Origin: Oricola nitratireducens
Lineage (GTDB): Bacteria > Pseudomonadota > Alphaproteobacteria > Rhizobiales > Rhizobiaceae
NCBI RefSeq assembly: GCF_014904745.1
Contig: NZ_JACZCS010000014.1
Location: forward strand, 248,001 to 312,000
Direction: 5' to 3'
Length of the DNA stretch: 64,000 nucleotides
Shown: one piece after another, positions 54,032 through 62,883 of the stretch
Layout of the letters: each line of letters opens with the position of its first letter
Position numbering within the stretch: the stretch's first letter is position 1
Translations under genes and position numbers: made by a program
The notes under the pieces: model-generated
Seen by the model: only the letters and a program-made list of their open reading frames with translations
What the model was told of the DNA's origin: nothing
Database searches by the model: none

Positions 54032-55443
54032 AGCGCCATCACCTCCACGATCTCGCCGGCAAGGTCGCGCGCGAGACGATGCAGCAGCGCCGCGGCGGTC
54101 TTCTTGCGGTAGGCGGCGCTGCCGCGCCAGTCGCTCAATGGCGAGAAGTCCTCAGACAATGCTTCAATCGCTTCAGAAACGGAGCCCCTATCAAGCGGAC
54201 GGTCCAACAGCTTGTTTTCCATCGCCTTTGCCCGTTTCGGGATTGCCGCCATGCCGCCATAGGCCAACCGGCAGGCGGTCACCTTGCCGCCTTCAGTCGC
54301 CAGCCAGAACGCGCCGCAAACAGTCGAGATATCCTGGTCGTAGCGCTTCGACAGCTTGTAGACGCGGAACTCTTCTCCGGCTTTCGGGCGCGGCACGGTG
54401 ACCGAGACGATCACCTCGTCGGGCTTCAGTTCCGTCTTGCGGTAGTCGAGGAAGAAGTCCTCCAGCGGCAGGGTTCGTGCACCGCCGGCCTTCGAGGCGA
54501 GCGTGATCGTCGCACCGAGCGCGATCAGTGCCGGCGGGCCGTCGCCGATCGGGCTTGCCGTGCCGATATTGCCGCCGACCGTGCCCATCGCGCGGATCTG
54601 CGTCGAACCGAACCGGCGGATCAGCGTGGCGAGGCTCGGATAGTCGGCGCGCACCGCTTGCAGGATTTCCTCCCAGGTGACCGCCGCGCCGAAGGTCCAG
54701 GCATCGGCGGTTTCCCCGATCGCGCGCAATTCGCCAACCTGCGCGGTCGAGATGATGCGGTCCCAGTCGGAATGATAGTCGGCGCGGGCGACGCCGAGAT
54801 CGGTACCGCCGGCGAGAAGCACAGCGTCAGGATAGGCCGCGCGCAGGGCGGTCAGTTGGTCGAGCGTTTCCGGCTGATGCAGCACCGAACCGCCGCAGGA
54901 GACTTCCGTCTGTTTTTCCGGCAGGCCTGCCGCAGATGGCGCCGCGACACCCGCCTTGGCCGCCGTCTTCGCGGCCTCGACAATCGGCCGGTAACCGGTG
55001 CAGCGGCACAGATTGCCGGCAAGCGCGTCGTGGATGGCTTCCTCTTCGGGATCGGCGGCCTTTTCCAGAAGCCCTGTCAGCGCCATGACGATCCCCGGCG
55101 TGCAGAAACCGCATTGCGACGAGCCGTTCGAAGCCATTGCATCCTGCACCGGCGTCAGCACCCCGTCCTGTTTCAGCCCTTCAACCGTCGTCAGTTCCGT
55201 GCCGTCGAGCTGGGCGGCGGTCATGATGCAGGCATTGGCCGCCTGGCGCGGGCCCTCGCCACGGCGCAGCAACACCGTGCAGGCGCCACAATCGCCTTCG
55301 GCGCATCCCTCCTTTGTGCCGGTCAGGCCCGCATGGTTGCGGATCACGTCGAGCGCGGTCGTATCCGGACGCACGGCGAGCGCGACGGGTTTACCGTTGA
55401 GAACGAAACGGATGCTGTCGGAGGTGCGGGGCTGATCTGTCAT
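54028..55443 (-). CDS. xdhA: Xanthine dehydrogenase, FeS/FAD subunit
   Basis: 471 residues. The first [2Fe-2S] cluster is in CAEGDCGACTVLL and the second in CGFCTPG with NLCRCTGYRP. The FAD-binding half has LLAGGTDLGV and TVGGNIGTASPIGDGPP. It takes electrons from XdhB to NAD+. The stop overlaps the xdhB start (ATGA). Confidence 0.95.
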   Translation of the reverse strand: MTDQPRTSDSIRFVLNGKPVALAVRPDTTALDVIRNHAGLTGTKEGCAEGDCGACTVLLRRGEGPRQAANACIMTAAQLDGTELTTVEGLKQDGVLTPVQDAMASNGSSQCGFCTPGIVMALTGLLEKAADPEEEAIHDALAGNLCRCTGYRPIVEAAKTAAKAGVAAPSAAGLPEKQTEVSCGGSVLHQPETLDQLTALRAAYPDAVLLAGGTDLGVARADYHSDWDRIISTAQVGELRAIGETADAWTFGAAVTWEEILQAVRADYPSLATLIRRFGSTQIRAMGTVGGNIGTASPIGDGPPALIALGATITLASKAGGARTLPLEDFFLDYRKTELKPDEVIVSVTVPRPKAGEEFRVYKLSKRYDQDISTVCGAFWLATEGGKVTACRLAYGGMAAIPKRAKAMENKLLDRPLDRGSVSEAIEALSEDFSPLSDWRGSAAYRKKTAAALLHRLARDLAGEIVEVMAL

Positions 55444-55462
55444 GGTCGGTGAACCTTGCCTG

Positions 55463-55969
55463 TCAGGTCGTAATGGCGTCAATGCGGAACTGCGTCCCCG
55501 CATAGTGGTGTTCTTCGAGATTGTCGCCCGGTCCGTCACGGTCGACGACAAGGAAATCGCTGACCGTTTCAAGCGACAGGAGCGGGTGATGCCAGGTGTT
55601 TTTCGCGTAGTTCACGCCGGTACCCGGCGGACACAGAAACGCTAGAGGAACGCCCGGGATTCCGTTCTCGTCCGGCGCGACGACGGCCAAAAACGATTTG
55701 GCGCCGACAGGAAAGAACAACTGGCTGCCGAGCGGATGCCGCTCCATCATTGAAATGGCGATCGGCGGCGCGAAAGGCTGCCCCCGAAACAGACTGACGA
55801 TCGCCCGTCCGCCACCCTCCGTCACGTCGATATCGGCGAGATCGTGAAAGCGCTCGGTCGACCCCTGGTTGATCAGCCGCAACTCCGCGCCGTCGGTTTC
55901 GACGACGTCGCCAAACGGGGCGAAGGCCTTCTTCGAGACAGGCGATACAGTGAGCGAAACGGTCTCCAT
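55463..55969 (-). CDS. allA: Ureidoglycolate lyase
   Basis: 168 residues. The cupin-like family pattern is seen in ERHPLGSQLFFPVGAKSFLA and TWHHPLLSL, whose His residues belong to the active site. It splits ureidoglycolate to glyoxylate and urea, late in allantoin breakdown. It lies between xdhA and puuE in one operon. Confidence 0.92.
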   Translation of the reverse strand: METVSLTVSPVSKKAFAPFGDVVETDGAELRLINQGSTERFHDLADIDVTEGGGRAIVSLFRGQPFAPPIAISMMERHPLGSQLFFPVGAKSFLAVVAPDENGIPGVPLAFLCPPGTGVNYAKNTWHHPLLSLETVSDFLVVDRDGPGDNLEEHHYAGTQFRIDAITT

Positions 55970-55972
55970 CGG

Positions 55973-56896
55973 CTATTCCGCCTTCGGAGGACGGGTTTCC
56001 CACCAATGCCGCGCGATATCGATGCGGCGCGTCACCCAGGCGTCGTCGTGTCCCTTGACGTAATCGAGGAAACGGGCAAGCGCGGCAGCGCGTCCCGGCC
56101 GGCCGACGAGACGGCAATGCAGGCCGACCGAAAGCATTTTCGGCGTGCCATCGCGGCCTTCCGCTAGCAGCGTGTCGAAACTGTCCTTCAGGTAGGTGAA
56201 GAACTGGTCGCCCGAATTGAAACCCTGCGGCGTCGCGAACCGCATGTCGTTGGCGTCGAGCGTATAGGGCACGATCAGATGCGGACCGTTCGGCCCCTCG
56301 ACGTAATAGGGCAGTTCGTCGGCATAGGAATCGGCCGAATAGACGAACCCCCCCTCCTCCATCACGATGTTGAGCGTATTGATCGAGGGCTTGCCCTGGT
56401 AGATCCCGAGCGGGCGCTCGCCGGTGATCTCGGTGTGGAGGCGGACCGCCGCGTGAATGTGCGCGCGCTCGGTCGCCTCGTCGAAAGTATTGTATTCAAG
56501 CCAGCGCAACCCGTGGCTGGCGATTTCCCAGCCGGCCTCCTTCATGGCAGCGACGGCTTCCGGATTGCGCATCATGGCAACGGTGACGCCGTAGACGGTC
56601 ACCGGCATGTCGCGCTCGGTGAACAGGCGCCACAGGCGCCAGAAACCGGCGCGCGAGCCATATTCGTACAGCGATTCCATGTTCATGTTGCGCTGGCCCG
56701 GCAAGGCTTCGGCGCCGACGATTTCCGACAGCAGTTTTTCGGAGGCCGGATCATTGTCGAGGATGCAGCTTTCGCCGCCTTCCTCGTAATTGATGACGAA
56801 CTGGACAGCGAGCTTCGCGCCGCCCGGCCATTGCGGATCGGGCGGCGTCCGTCCGTATCCGACAAGATCTCTTGGATAACCGTTTTTTGAATACAT
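55973..56896 (-). CDS. puuE: Allantoinase, polysaccharide-deacetylase-fold type
   Basis: 307 residues. The start MYSKNGYPRDLVGYGRTPPD and the later AVQFVINYEEGGE are typical of PuuE, the metal-independent allantoinase of Pseudomonas and rhizobia. EIASHGLRWLEYN gives the His-containing deacetylase motif. It hydrolyses allantoin to allantoate. It seems to be the first gene of the minus-strand purine operon, which reaches uraH. No allantoicase or urate oxidase gene is in the window. Confidence 0.93.
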   Translation of the reverse strand: MYSKNGYPRDLVGYGRTPPDPQWPGGAKLAVQFVINYEEGGESCILDNDPASEKLLSEIVGAEALPGQRNMNMESLYEYGSRAGFWRLWRLFTERDMPVTVYGVTVAMMRNPEAVAAMKEAGWEIASHGLRWLEYNTFDEATERAHIHAAVRLHTEITGERPLGIYQGKPSINTLNIVMEEGGFVYSADSYADELPYYVEGPNGPHLIVPYTLDANDMRFATPQGFNSGDQFFTYLKDSFDTLLAEGRDGTPKMLSVGLHCRLVGRPGRAAALARFLDYVKGHDDAWVTRRIDIARHWWETRPPKAE

Positions 56897-56936
56897 GGTC
56901 TAATTTTGACCCCGGAATCGCATCGTCCGCAAGCGC

Positions 56937-56966
56937 AAAAAAGCCGCGGACATTGCCGCGGCTTTT
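56937..56966 (-). terminator. Rho-independent terminator after bioY
   Basis: An 11-bp perfect stem (AAAAGCCGCGG with CCGCGGCTTTT) with a short loop. Read on the minus strand it is followed by T residues, which fits termination of bioY transcription. It separates bioY from the purine operon. Confidence 0.88.
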
Positions 56967-56988
56967 GTCTTGTCCGGTACGGCGCCGG

Positions 56989-57570
56989 TTACTTGCGGCC
57001 GAACAGGCCCCAGAGCGCCGGAACCAGCGCGGCAGCAAGCGCCGCCTTGACGATGTCGGTGACGATGAACGGGCCGATGCCCCATGCAATCGCCTTGTCG
57101 GTGCCGAACATCGCCGCGATCCACAGCGCGCCAAGCACGAGGATAACCAGCGTTCCGGCGAGATTCGCCGCGAAGAGCTTGATCGGCTTGCTGGCGAGAC
57201 CCTGGTCAGCCGCCCAACCGGTGATGCCGGCGGCCACCACAAAGCCGACGAGATAGCCTGTCGTCGCACTGGCCAGGAAATAGGCGAGACCACCGCCATT
57301 GGTGAAAACCGGAAGCCCGGCCGCGCCCTCGGCGAGATAGGCAATCAGCGTCGCGACGGCGAGGTTGCGCCCGTACGCGGCGGCAATGGTGAAGATCGCC
57401 AGCGTCTGCAGCGTGGTCGGCACCGGCCACATCGGCACCTTGACCTGGCCCGCAACGGCGATCAGCGCCGATCCGGCAAGAACGAGGAACGCGTACATCG
57501 CATAACGCGTCGCGGTTTCGCGCGGCAGCGCACGGTAGATGAGCGGTTGGGAAATGTTGGGAAGTGCCAT
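56989..57570 (-). CDS. bioY: Biotin transporter BioY (ECF S component)
   Basis: 193 residues with about six hydrophobic segments and a good AGGAAAAAG site. The family segments are QVKVPMWPVPTTLQTLAIF near residue 45 and GRNLAVATLIAYLAEGAAG. It binds and imports biotin; in many alphaproteobacteria BioY works with or without bioMN. No bioMN genes are in view, and the terminator lies directly after it, so it is transcribed alone. Confidence 0.95.
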   Translation of the reverse strand: MALPNISQPLIYRALPRETATRYAMYAFLVLAGSALIAVAGQVKVPMWPVPTTLQTLAIFTIAAAYGRNLAVATLIAYLAEGAAGLPVFTNGGGLAYFLASATTGYLVGFVVAAGITGWAADQGLASKPIKLFAANLAGTLVILVLGALWIAAMFGTDKAIAWGIGPFIVTDIVKAALAAALVPALWGLFGRK

Positions 57571-57605
57571 GTCTTTTTCCTGTCTCGTCAGCCCCCATAT
57601 GGAAG

Positions 57606-57621
57606 CAAGGAACCTTCCTTG
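57606..57621. promoter_or_regulatory. Inverted repeat upstream of bioY, possible operator
   Basis: CAAGGAACCTTCCTTG is a 7-bp inverted repeat with a CC spacer, about 36 bases upstream of the bioY start and in the divergent gap to the MBL-fold gene. It does not resemble the TTATCTATAA core of BioR sites, so its regulator is unknown. It may also be chance. Confidence 0.35.
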
Positions 57622-57695
57622 CCTATATCGGCGAAGCTGGTAATCAGCAAGTCCGCCAAAGGAAGCGTTTGTGAACAGGGGCCGCGAAACGCCAA

Positions 57696-58604
57696 ATGTC
57701 CGATCTTGAATTCGACCGCCAGTTCGACCCGGCCTATGGCGAGGCCGTTCCGGCCGGCGAAAATGTCGCGCGCCTCACGGTCAACAATCCCAGCCCGTTC
57801 ACGTTCCATGGCACCAACAGCTACATCGTCGGGCGCGATACGCTCGCCGTCATCGACCCGGGCCCCGAGGACGAGGCGCATTTCCAAGCCCTGCTCGCGG
57901 CAATCGGCGGGCGGCCGGTCAGCCATATCTTCGTAAGCCACACCCATGCCGACCATTCGCCGCTCACCGCCCGGCTGAAGGAAGCGACCGGCGCCATCGT
58001 CGCCGCCGAAGGCCCGCACCGCGCCGCGCGGGCGCTGCATATCGGCGAAATCAATCCGCTCGATGCCTCCTCGGACACCGAGTTTCGGCCCGATATCCGG
58101 CTTCGCGACGGAGAAATCGTCGATATCGGGGAATGGGCCATCGAGGCCATCGCCACGCCGGGCCACACGGCCAATCACATGGCCTTTGCGCTGAAAGATA
58201 GCGGCCTGCTGTTTTCGGCCGACCACGTCATGGCCTGGGCAACCTCGATCGTCGCGCCGCCGGACGGAGCGATGGCCGACTTCATGGCCTCGCTCGACCG
58301 TCTCGCGGCCCGCGACGAAAGGCGCTACCTGCCGGGTCACGGCGGGCCCGTCGACCGGCCGCAGAAATTCGTGCGGGCGCTGAGAACCCACCGCAAGATG
58401 CGCGAGGCGGCGATTCTCGACCGGATCCGCAAGGGCGACCGGACGATTCCCGACATGGTGCGCGAAATCTATCGCGACACCGACCCGCGCCTCTTCGGCG
58501 CCGCCGGCCTGTCGGTGCTTGCCCATCTGGAGGATCTGGTCGCGCGCGGGCTCGTCGTCACCGACGGACCTCCCGCCATCGACGGGATCTATTCGCCGGC
58601 CTAG
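57696..58604 (+). CDS. MBL-fold metallo-hydrolase (LACTB2-like)
   Basis: 302 residues. The zinc motif is VSHTHADHSPL, with later ATPGHTANHMAF and LFSADHVMAWATS. A C-terminal winged-helix part (about residues 235-302) is typical of the LACTB2-like group, often annotated as a nuclease or glyoxalase-like enzyme. The true substrate is unknown. It diverges from bioY across about 125 bases. Confidence 0.9.
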   Translation: MSDLEFDRQFDPAYGEAVPAGENVARLTVNNPSPFTFHGTNSYIVGRDTLAVIDPGPEDEAHFQALLAAIGGRPVSHIFVSHTHADHSPLTARLKEATGAIVAAEGPHRAARALHIGEINPLDASSDTEFRPDIRLRDGEIVDIGEWAIEAIATPGHTANHMAFALKDSGLLFSADHVMAWATSIVAPPDGAMADFMASLDRLAARDERRYLPGHGGPVDRPQKFVRALRTHRKMREAAILDRIRKGDRTIPDMVREIYRDTDPRLFGAAGLSVLAHLEDLVARGLVVTDGPPAIDGIYSPA

Positions 58605-58640
58605 AGACGATCATCATTTCACGGAATCGATGATCGTCTC
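58604..58640. terminator. Hairpin between convergent genes
   Basis: A 12-bp perfect stem (GAGACGATCATC with GATGATCGTCTC) and a 13-base loop begin at the stop of the MBL-fold gene. No T-run follows directly, so it may be a weak terminator or a stabilising hairpin. Confidence 0.6.
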
Positions 58641-58699
58641 GAACTGTTTTGCACGCAATTCCGGACGGAAAACCGGTTTCCACTTTTCCTGGAATTGCT

Positions 58700-59503
58700 T
58701 CAGGCCTCGACGATACCGATCAGTTCGAAATCGAGCGCCTTGAAATAGGTCTCGATCAGATGCGCGTTCCAGCCGAGATCGTTCGACACGAAGTCGGTGC
58801 GCGCTCGCATGTCGACGAAGCTCGTATCGCCTTCGTCGGTTAGGCGCAGGATCACGGATCCGGGGATGCCGAGAACCGGCACCAGATACGAAAATTCGAA
58901 GAACAGTTCGTCGTCCGCGCCGAGCCGTCCGCGCCTAGACACCAGCTTCCAGCCCTGCGCCTCGGCGACCTTCTGGATCGTCTCCTCGATGGCGTCCGGC
59001 GGCGCCTTGTAGCGGCGTCCGGTCAGGCTCGCATAGCCGTCGCGCAGATGCCCGGCGACGACCGCCTTGGGATCGGCCCGGGTAAGCTGCACTTCCTTGG
59101 CGAGAAGCGGCGGATCGACGAGATCGGTAGAGACGTCGTTCTGGTCGGGAAAGACGATCCAGGCGGCGGTGGCGGCGACAAAGGGCGCAAGCGTCAAAAT
59201 GGAGAAAAACAGCGCCCAGATCACCTGCCGGCCGCCTTTTGTGCCCTTTGCCCAGAGACTGCTCAGGGCGACGAGGATCAGGCCGAGACCGGCAAGTGCA
59301 ATCGCCGCGACGCACATGACCAGGACCAGGAAGGTTGGCGTATCGACATATCCGGTTCGATGGGCGGCAATCGACACGATGGCCAGGAGCGGCGCGAAAA
59401 TGGCCAGGCGCAGCGACCATCCGGCGGTCCGGGACCGCTGCCGCTCCGGTAACGGCCGCAGGATCAGCGGCTCCCGGTAATGTCTGCTTCGCAAGAATGC
59501 CAT
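58700..59503 (-). CDS. DUF1499 membrane protein
   Basis: 267 residues from the ATG. An upstream TTG would add ten residues, but no ribosome site supports it. Three hydrophobic segments occupy about residues 30-125. The remaining part (from about RADPKAVVAGHLRDGYASL) is the DUF1499 domain, with FVDMRARTDFVSNDLGWNA. The function of this family is unknown. It is convergent with the MBL-fold gene and divergent from the next small gene. Confidence 0.85.
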   Translation of the reverse strand: MAFLRSRHYREPLILRPLPERQRSRTAGWSLRLAIFAPLLAIVSIAAHRTGYVDTPTFLVLVMCVAAIALAGLGLILVALSSLWAKGTKGGRQVIWALFFSILTLAPFVAATAAWIVFPDQNDVSTDLVDPPLLAKEVQLTRADPKAVVAGHLRDGYASLTGRRYKAPPDAIEETIQKVAEAQGWKLVSRRGRLGADDELFFEFSYLVPVLGIPGSVILRLTDEGDTSFVDMRARTDFVSNDLGWNAHLIETYFKALDFELIGIVEA

Positions 59504-59655
59504 GAGGCGCGGCGTTAGCGCGAAAACACGCAAAATGTAAAGCCGATCACGAAAGTACCCCGGGCTTGCCCTCTGCCTGCCCTAATGCTGCCAAACTGCA
59601 AGTAATCACTGGAAAATGCTGGCGGGACGAGAAAAAACCTAAGGGAGACGCGCTT

Positions 59656-60051
59656 ATGTCGTCCGCACAATTGCATGAAGCCGCCATCCTTGAGCCCGCG
59701 GCGCCCCACGCCGTCCAGGCCGGGAAGGACACCGCCGACCTGGAAATGGTCGAACTGGAACTCGCGCTGGACCGGCAGACCCTGCAGGAATTCGGCTTCG
59801 AACACTGCCTGCAGCAGGCTTGCGAGACGAGCGGGTTCAACTTCCTGTTCCAGCTTCCGATTTTCGATCAGATCCCCGGCCAGCGCATCGCCGTCCTGGC
59901 CACCCGTGACGGCAGGAAACTGCTCTTCGCCGTGCTCAACGACGCCGGTAACGATGTCGAAATCGTGCCGGAAGACGAGATGCGCGGCGAGATCCGCAGC
60001 TTTGCCGGCGCCTTCATGGACGTCTTCACGCAGCTAGGTGCCGCCGCCTGA
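59656..60051 (+). CDS. Small conserved-looking hypothetical protein
   Basis: 131 residues with a strong GGGAGA site eight bases upstream. It has no signal or membrane segment, and reads as a soluble acidic protein: VELELALDRQTLQEFGFEHC, then QLPIFDQIPGQRIAVL. I do not recognise the family. It ends three bases before the ppdK stop on the opposite strand. Confidence 0.7.
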   Translation: MSSAQLHEAAILEPAAPHAVQAGKDTADLEMVELELALDRQTLQEFGFEHCLQQACETSGFNFLFQLPIFDQIPGQRIAVLATRDGRKLLFAVLNDAGNDVEIVPEDEMRGEIRSFAGAFMDVFTQLGAAA

Positions 60052-60054
60052 CCG

Positions 60055-62721
60055 CTACTGCTCGGCGCGCTCGGCGAGCGTCGCCTGTGCCGCCGCGAGC
60101 CGCGCGACCGGCACGCGATAGGGCGAGCAGGACACGTAGTGCAGCCCGACCGTCTCGCAGAACGCGATCGACGCCGGGTCGCCGCCGTGTTCGCCGCAGA
60201 TGCCGAGCGTGATGTCGGGCCGCGTCTTCTGGCCCCGCTCGGCGGCCATGTGGATGAATTCGCCGACACCGTCGACATCGATGGTGATGAACGGATCGCG
60301 GTCGATCACACCCTTGCGCAGATACTCGTTGAGATAGAGCCCGGAATCGTCGCGCGAGATGCCGAATGTCGATTGCGTCAGGTCGTTCGTGCCGAAGGAG
60401 AAGAATTCCGAACTTTCAGCGATCTTGTCGGCGCGTATCGCCGCGCGCGGCAATTCGATCATCGTGCCGACGAGATAGTCGAGCTTGGCGCCCCATTCTT
60501 CCATGACGGCCACGGCGACGATATCAATGCGATCCTTGATGAATTTCAGCTCACGCTCATAGGCGACCAGCGGGACCATGATTTCCGGCACGACCTTCTC
60601 GCCGGTCTTCTCGCCGGCTTCCATCACAGCCTGGAAGATGGCACGCGCCTGCATCTCGATGAATTCGGGATAGCAGATCGCGAGGCGAACGCCGCGATTG
60701 CCGAGCATCGGATTGACCTCGTGCAGGTCCTCGGCGCGCTGGCGGATGCGCTCGGGATCGATCCCCAAGGCTTGCGCGGTCTGTTCCGTTTCGCGGCCCG
60801 GGCGCGGCAGGAACTCGTGTAGCGGCGGATCGAACAGGCGGATCGTCACCGGCAGGCCGCGCATGATCTCGAAAAGCTCGAGGAAATCCGCCTTCTGCAT
60901 CGCCTGCATGGCGGTCAGAGCCTCGTCGCGCGCCTGATTGTTGTCGGCGAGGATGAACGAGCGCATCGCGCGGAGGCGCTCCTCGTCGTTGAACATGCGC
61001 TCGGTACGGCACAGGCCGATCCCCTCGGCGCCGAAACCGCGCGCCGTCAGCGCGTCCTCGGGCGTCTCGGCGTTGGCGCGCACCTTCATGCGGCGGATGT
61101 CGTCGGCCCAGTCCATCAGCGTCGCGAAGTCGCCCGACAGTTCGGGTTGCACCATCGGCAGCGCGCCCAGCAGGACCTCTCCCCTGGTGCCGTCGATGGT
61201 GATCACCTCGCCAGCCGTCAGCGTGCGTCCGCCGGTCAGCATGACCCGTTTCTCGGTGTTGATGCGGATCGCGCCCGCACCGGAAATGCATGGCTTGCCC
61301 ATGCCGCGCGCGACCACCGCCGCATGGCTGGTCGTGCCGCCATGGGTGGTGAGGATGCCTTCGGCGGCATGCATGCCGTGGATGTCCTCGGGGCTCGTTT
61401 CCGGCCGTACCAGGATCGATTTTCGGCCCGAGGCGCGCAGTTGCTCGGCTTCCTCGGAGGTGAACACGATTTCGCCGGTGGCCGCGCCCGGCGAGGCCGC
61501 AAGGCCGCGGCCGATCACGATACGCTCGACATCCGGGCTGATTGTCGGGTGCAACAGTTGCTCCAGCGACGCGGGATCGATGCGGCGCAGCGCCTCGGCC
61601 TTGGAAATCAGGCCTTTTTCGGCCATCGCCACGGCGATCCGGATCGCGGCGCGCGCCGACCGCTTGCCGTCGCGCGTCTGCAAAAGCCAGAGTTTGCCCG
61701 CCTGGACGGTGAACTCGATGTCCTGCAATTCGCGGAAATGATTTTCCAGCCGCCTGGCGAATTCCTTCAGTTCCTGGAAGGTCACCGGCATGGCGTCTTC
61801 CATCGGCACCAGATCCGAGCCGTGGGCCTGCGGCTTGGTCAGAGGATGCGGCGTGCGAATTCCGGCAACGACGTCCTCGCCCTGCGCATTGGGCAGGAAT
61901 TCGCCGTAAAGATTGTCCTCACCGGTCGCCGGATCGCGCGTGAAGGCAACACCGGTGGCTGATCCCTCGCCCATATTTCCGAACACCATCGACTGCACGG
62001 TGACCGCCGTTCCCCAGCCTTCAGGGATATTGTGCAAGGTGCGGAACGTGACGGCGCGGGGATTCATCCAGCTTTTCAGGACAGCCTGGATCGCGCCCCA
62101 CAACTGCTCGCCGGGATCCTGCGGAAACTGTTCGTCCAACTCCTCGGCGATCGCGATCTTGTAGCCGTCGATGACGCCGCGCCAGTGGTCGACCTTCAGA
62201 TCGCCGTCGCGCGTCGCCCCGCTTTCCTCCTTCACGCGATCGATGATCTCCTCGAACAGCGAATGATCGAGGCCCAAGACGACGCTTGCATACATCTGGA
62301 TGAAGCGACGGTAGCTGTCATAGGCAAAGGCCGGATTGCCGCTTGCCCTGGCGAGCGCCTCGACGGATTTGTCGTTGAGGCCGAGATTGAGCACCGTGTC
62401 GAGCATGCCCGGCATGGATTCGCGCGAGCCGGAACGCACGGAGACCAGAAGCGGGTCGTCGCCGTCGCCGAACGTCTTGCCGGTCAGGCGTTCCAGCGCA
62501 CCGAGCGCTTCCTGGACTTCACGTTGCAGATTGTCTGGCAGGGTGCGGCCATTGGCGTAAAAATGCCGGCAGGCATCCGTTGCGATCGTGAATCCCGGCG
62601 GCACCGGCAGGCCAAGCCGCGCCATCTCGGCAAGGTTCGCACCCTTTCCGCCGAGCCTGTCGCGGTCACGCGCCGTCCCGTCCGCCTTTCCTCCCCCGAA
62701 TGTGTATACCCAGTTCGTCAT
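60055..62721 (-). CDS. ppdK: Pyruvate, phosphate dikinase
   Basis: 888 residues, the full family length. The N-terminal nucleotide domain has GGKGANLAEMARLGLPVPPG; the phosphohistidine loop is GGTTSHAAVVARGMGKPC; the C-terminal PEP domain has EFFSFGTNDLTQSTFGISRD and CGEHGGDPASI. It interconverts pyruvate, ATP and phosphate with phosphoenolpyruvate, AMP and pyrophosphate. It is probably transcribed alone. PEP from this step could supply NeuB, but that is speculation. Confidence 0.97.
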   Translation of the reverse strand: MTNWVYTFGGGKADGTARDRDRLGGKGANLAEMARLGLPVPPGFTIATDACRHFYANGRTLPDNLQREVQEALGALERLTGKTFGDGDDPLLVSVRSGSRESMPGMLDTVLNLGLNDKSVEALARASGNPAFAYDSYRRFIQMYASVVLGLDHSLFEEIIDRVKEESGATRDGDLKVDHWRGVIDGYKIAIAEELDEQFPQDPGEQLWGAIQAVLKSWMNPRAVTFRTLHNIPEGWGTAVTVQSMVFGNMGEGSATGVAFTRDPATGEDNLYGEFLPNAQGEDVVAGIRTPHPLTKPQAHGSDLVPMEDAMPVTFQELKEFARRLENHFRELQDIEFTVQAGKLWLLQTRDGKRSARAAIRIAVAMAEKGLISKAEALRRIDPASLEQLLHPTISPDVERIVIGRGLAASPGAATGEIVFTSEEAEQLRASGRKSILVRPETSPEDIHGMHAAEGILTTHGGTTSHAAVVARGMGKPCISGAGAIRINTEKRVMLTGGRTLTAGEVITIDGTRGEVLLGALPMVQPELSGDFATLMDWADDIRRMKVRANAETPEDALTARGFGAEGIGLCRTERMFNDEERLRAMRSFILADNNQARDEALTAMQAMQKADFLELFEIMRGLPVTIRLFDPPLHEFLPRPGRETEQTAQALGIDPERIRQRAEDLHEVNPMLGNRGVRLAICYPEFIEMQARAIFQAVMEAGEKTGEKVVPEIMVPLVAYERELKFIKDRIDIVAVAVMEEWGAKLDYLVGTMIELPRAAIRADKIAESSEFFSFGTNDLTQSTFGISRDDSGLYLNEYLRKGVIDRDPFITIDVDGVGEFIHMAAERGQKTRPDITLGICGEHGGDPASIAFCETVGLHYVSCSPYRVPVARLAAAQATLAERAEQ

Positions 62722-62883
62722 CCGGCCTCAGCCAATCCTCTCCCCAGCTGTCATTGGCGGTATCCATCCGTCCACGTCAACCGTGACTACTGCATAATGC
62801 ATTTTGGAGGGAAGGTGCGACTCGTTTTTTGCACTGCAGCAAAATGAAACGCATCCGGCAATTGCAACATGATCGGTGAGCGC

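Noticed and set aside
52226-54112. Long plus-strand open frame opposite xdhB
   Set aside because: xdhB is unambiguous on the minus strand; the other frame is low-complexity Arg/Gly/Val.
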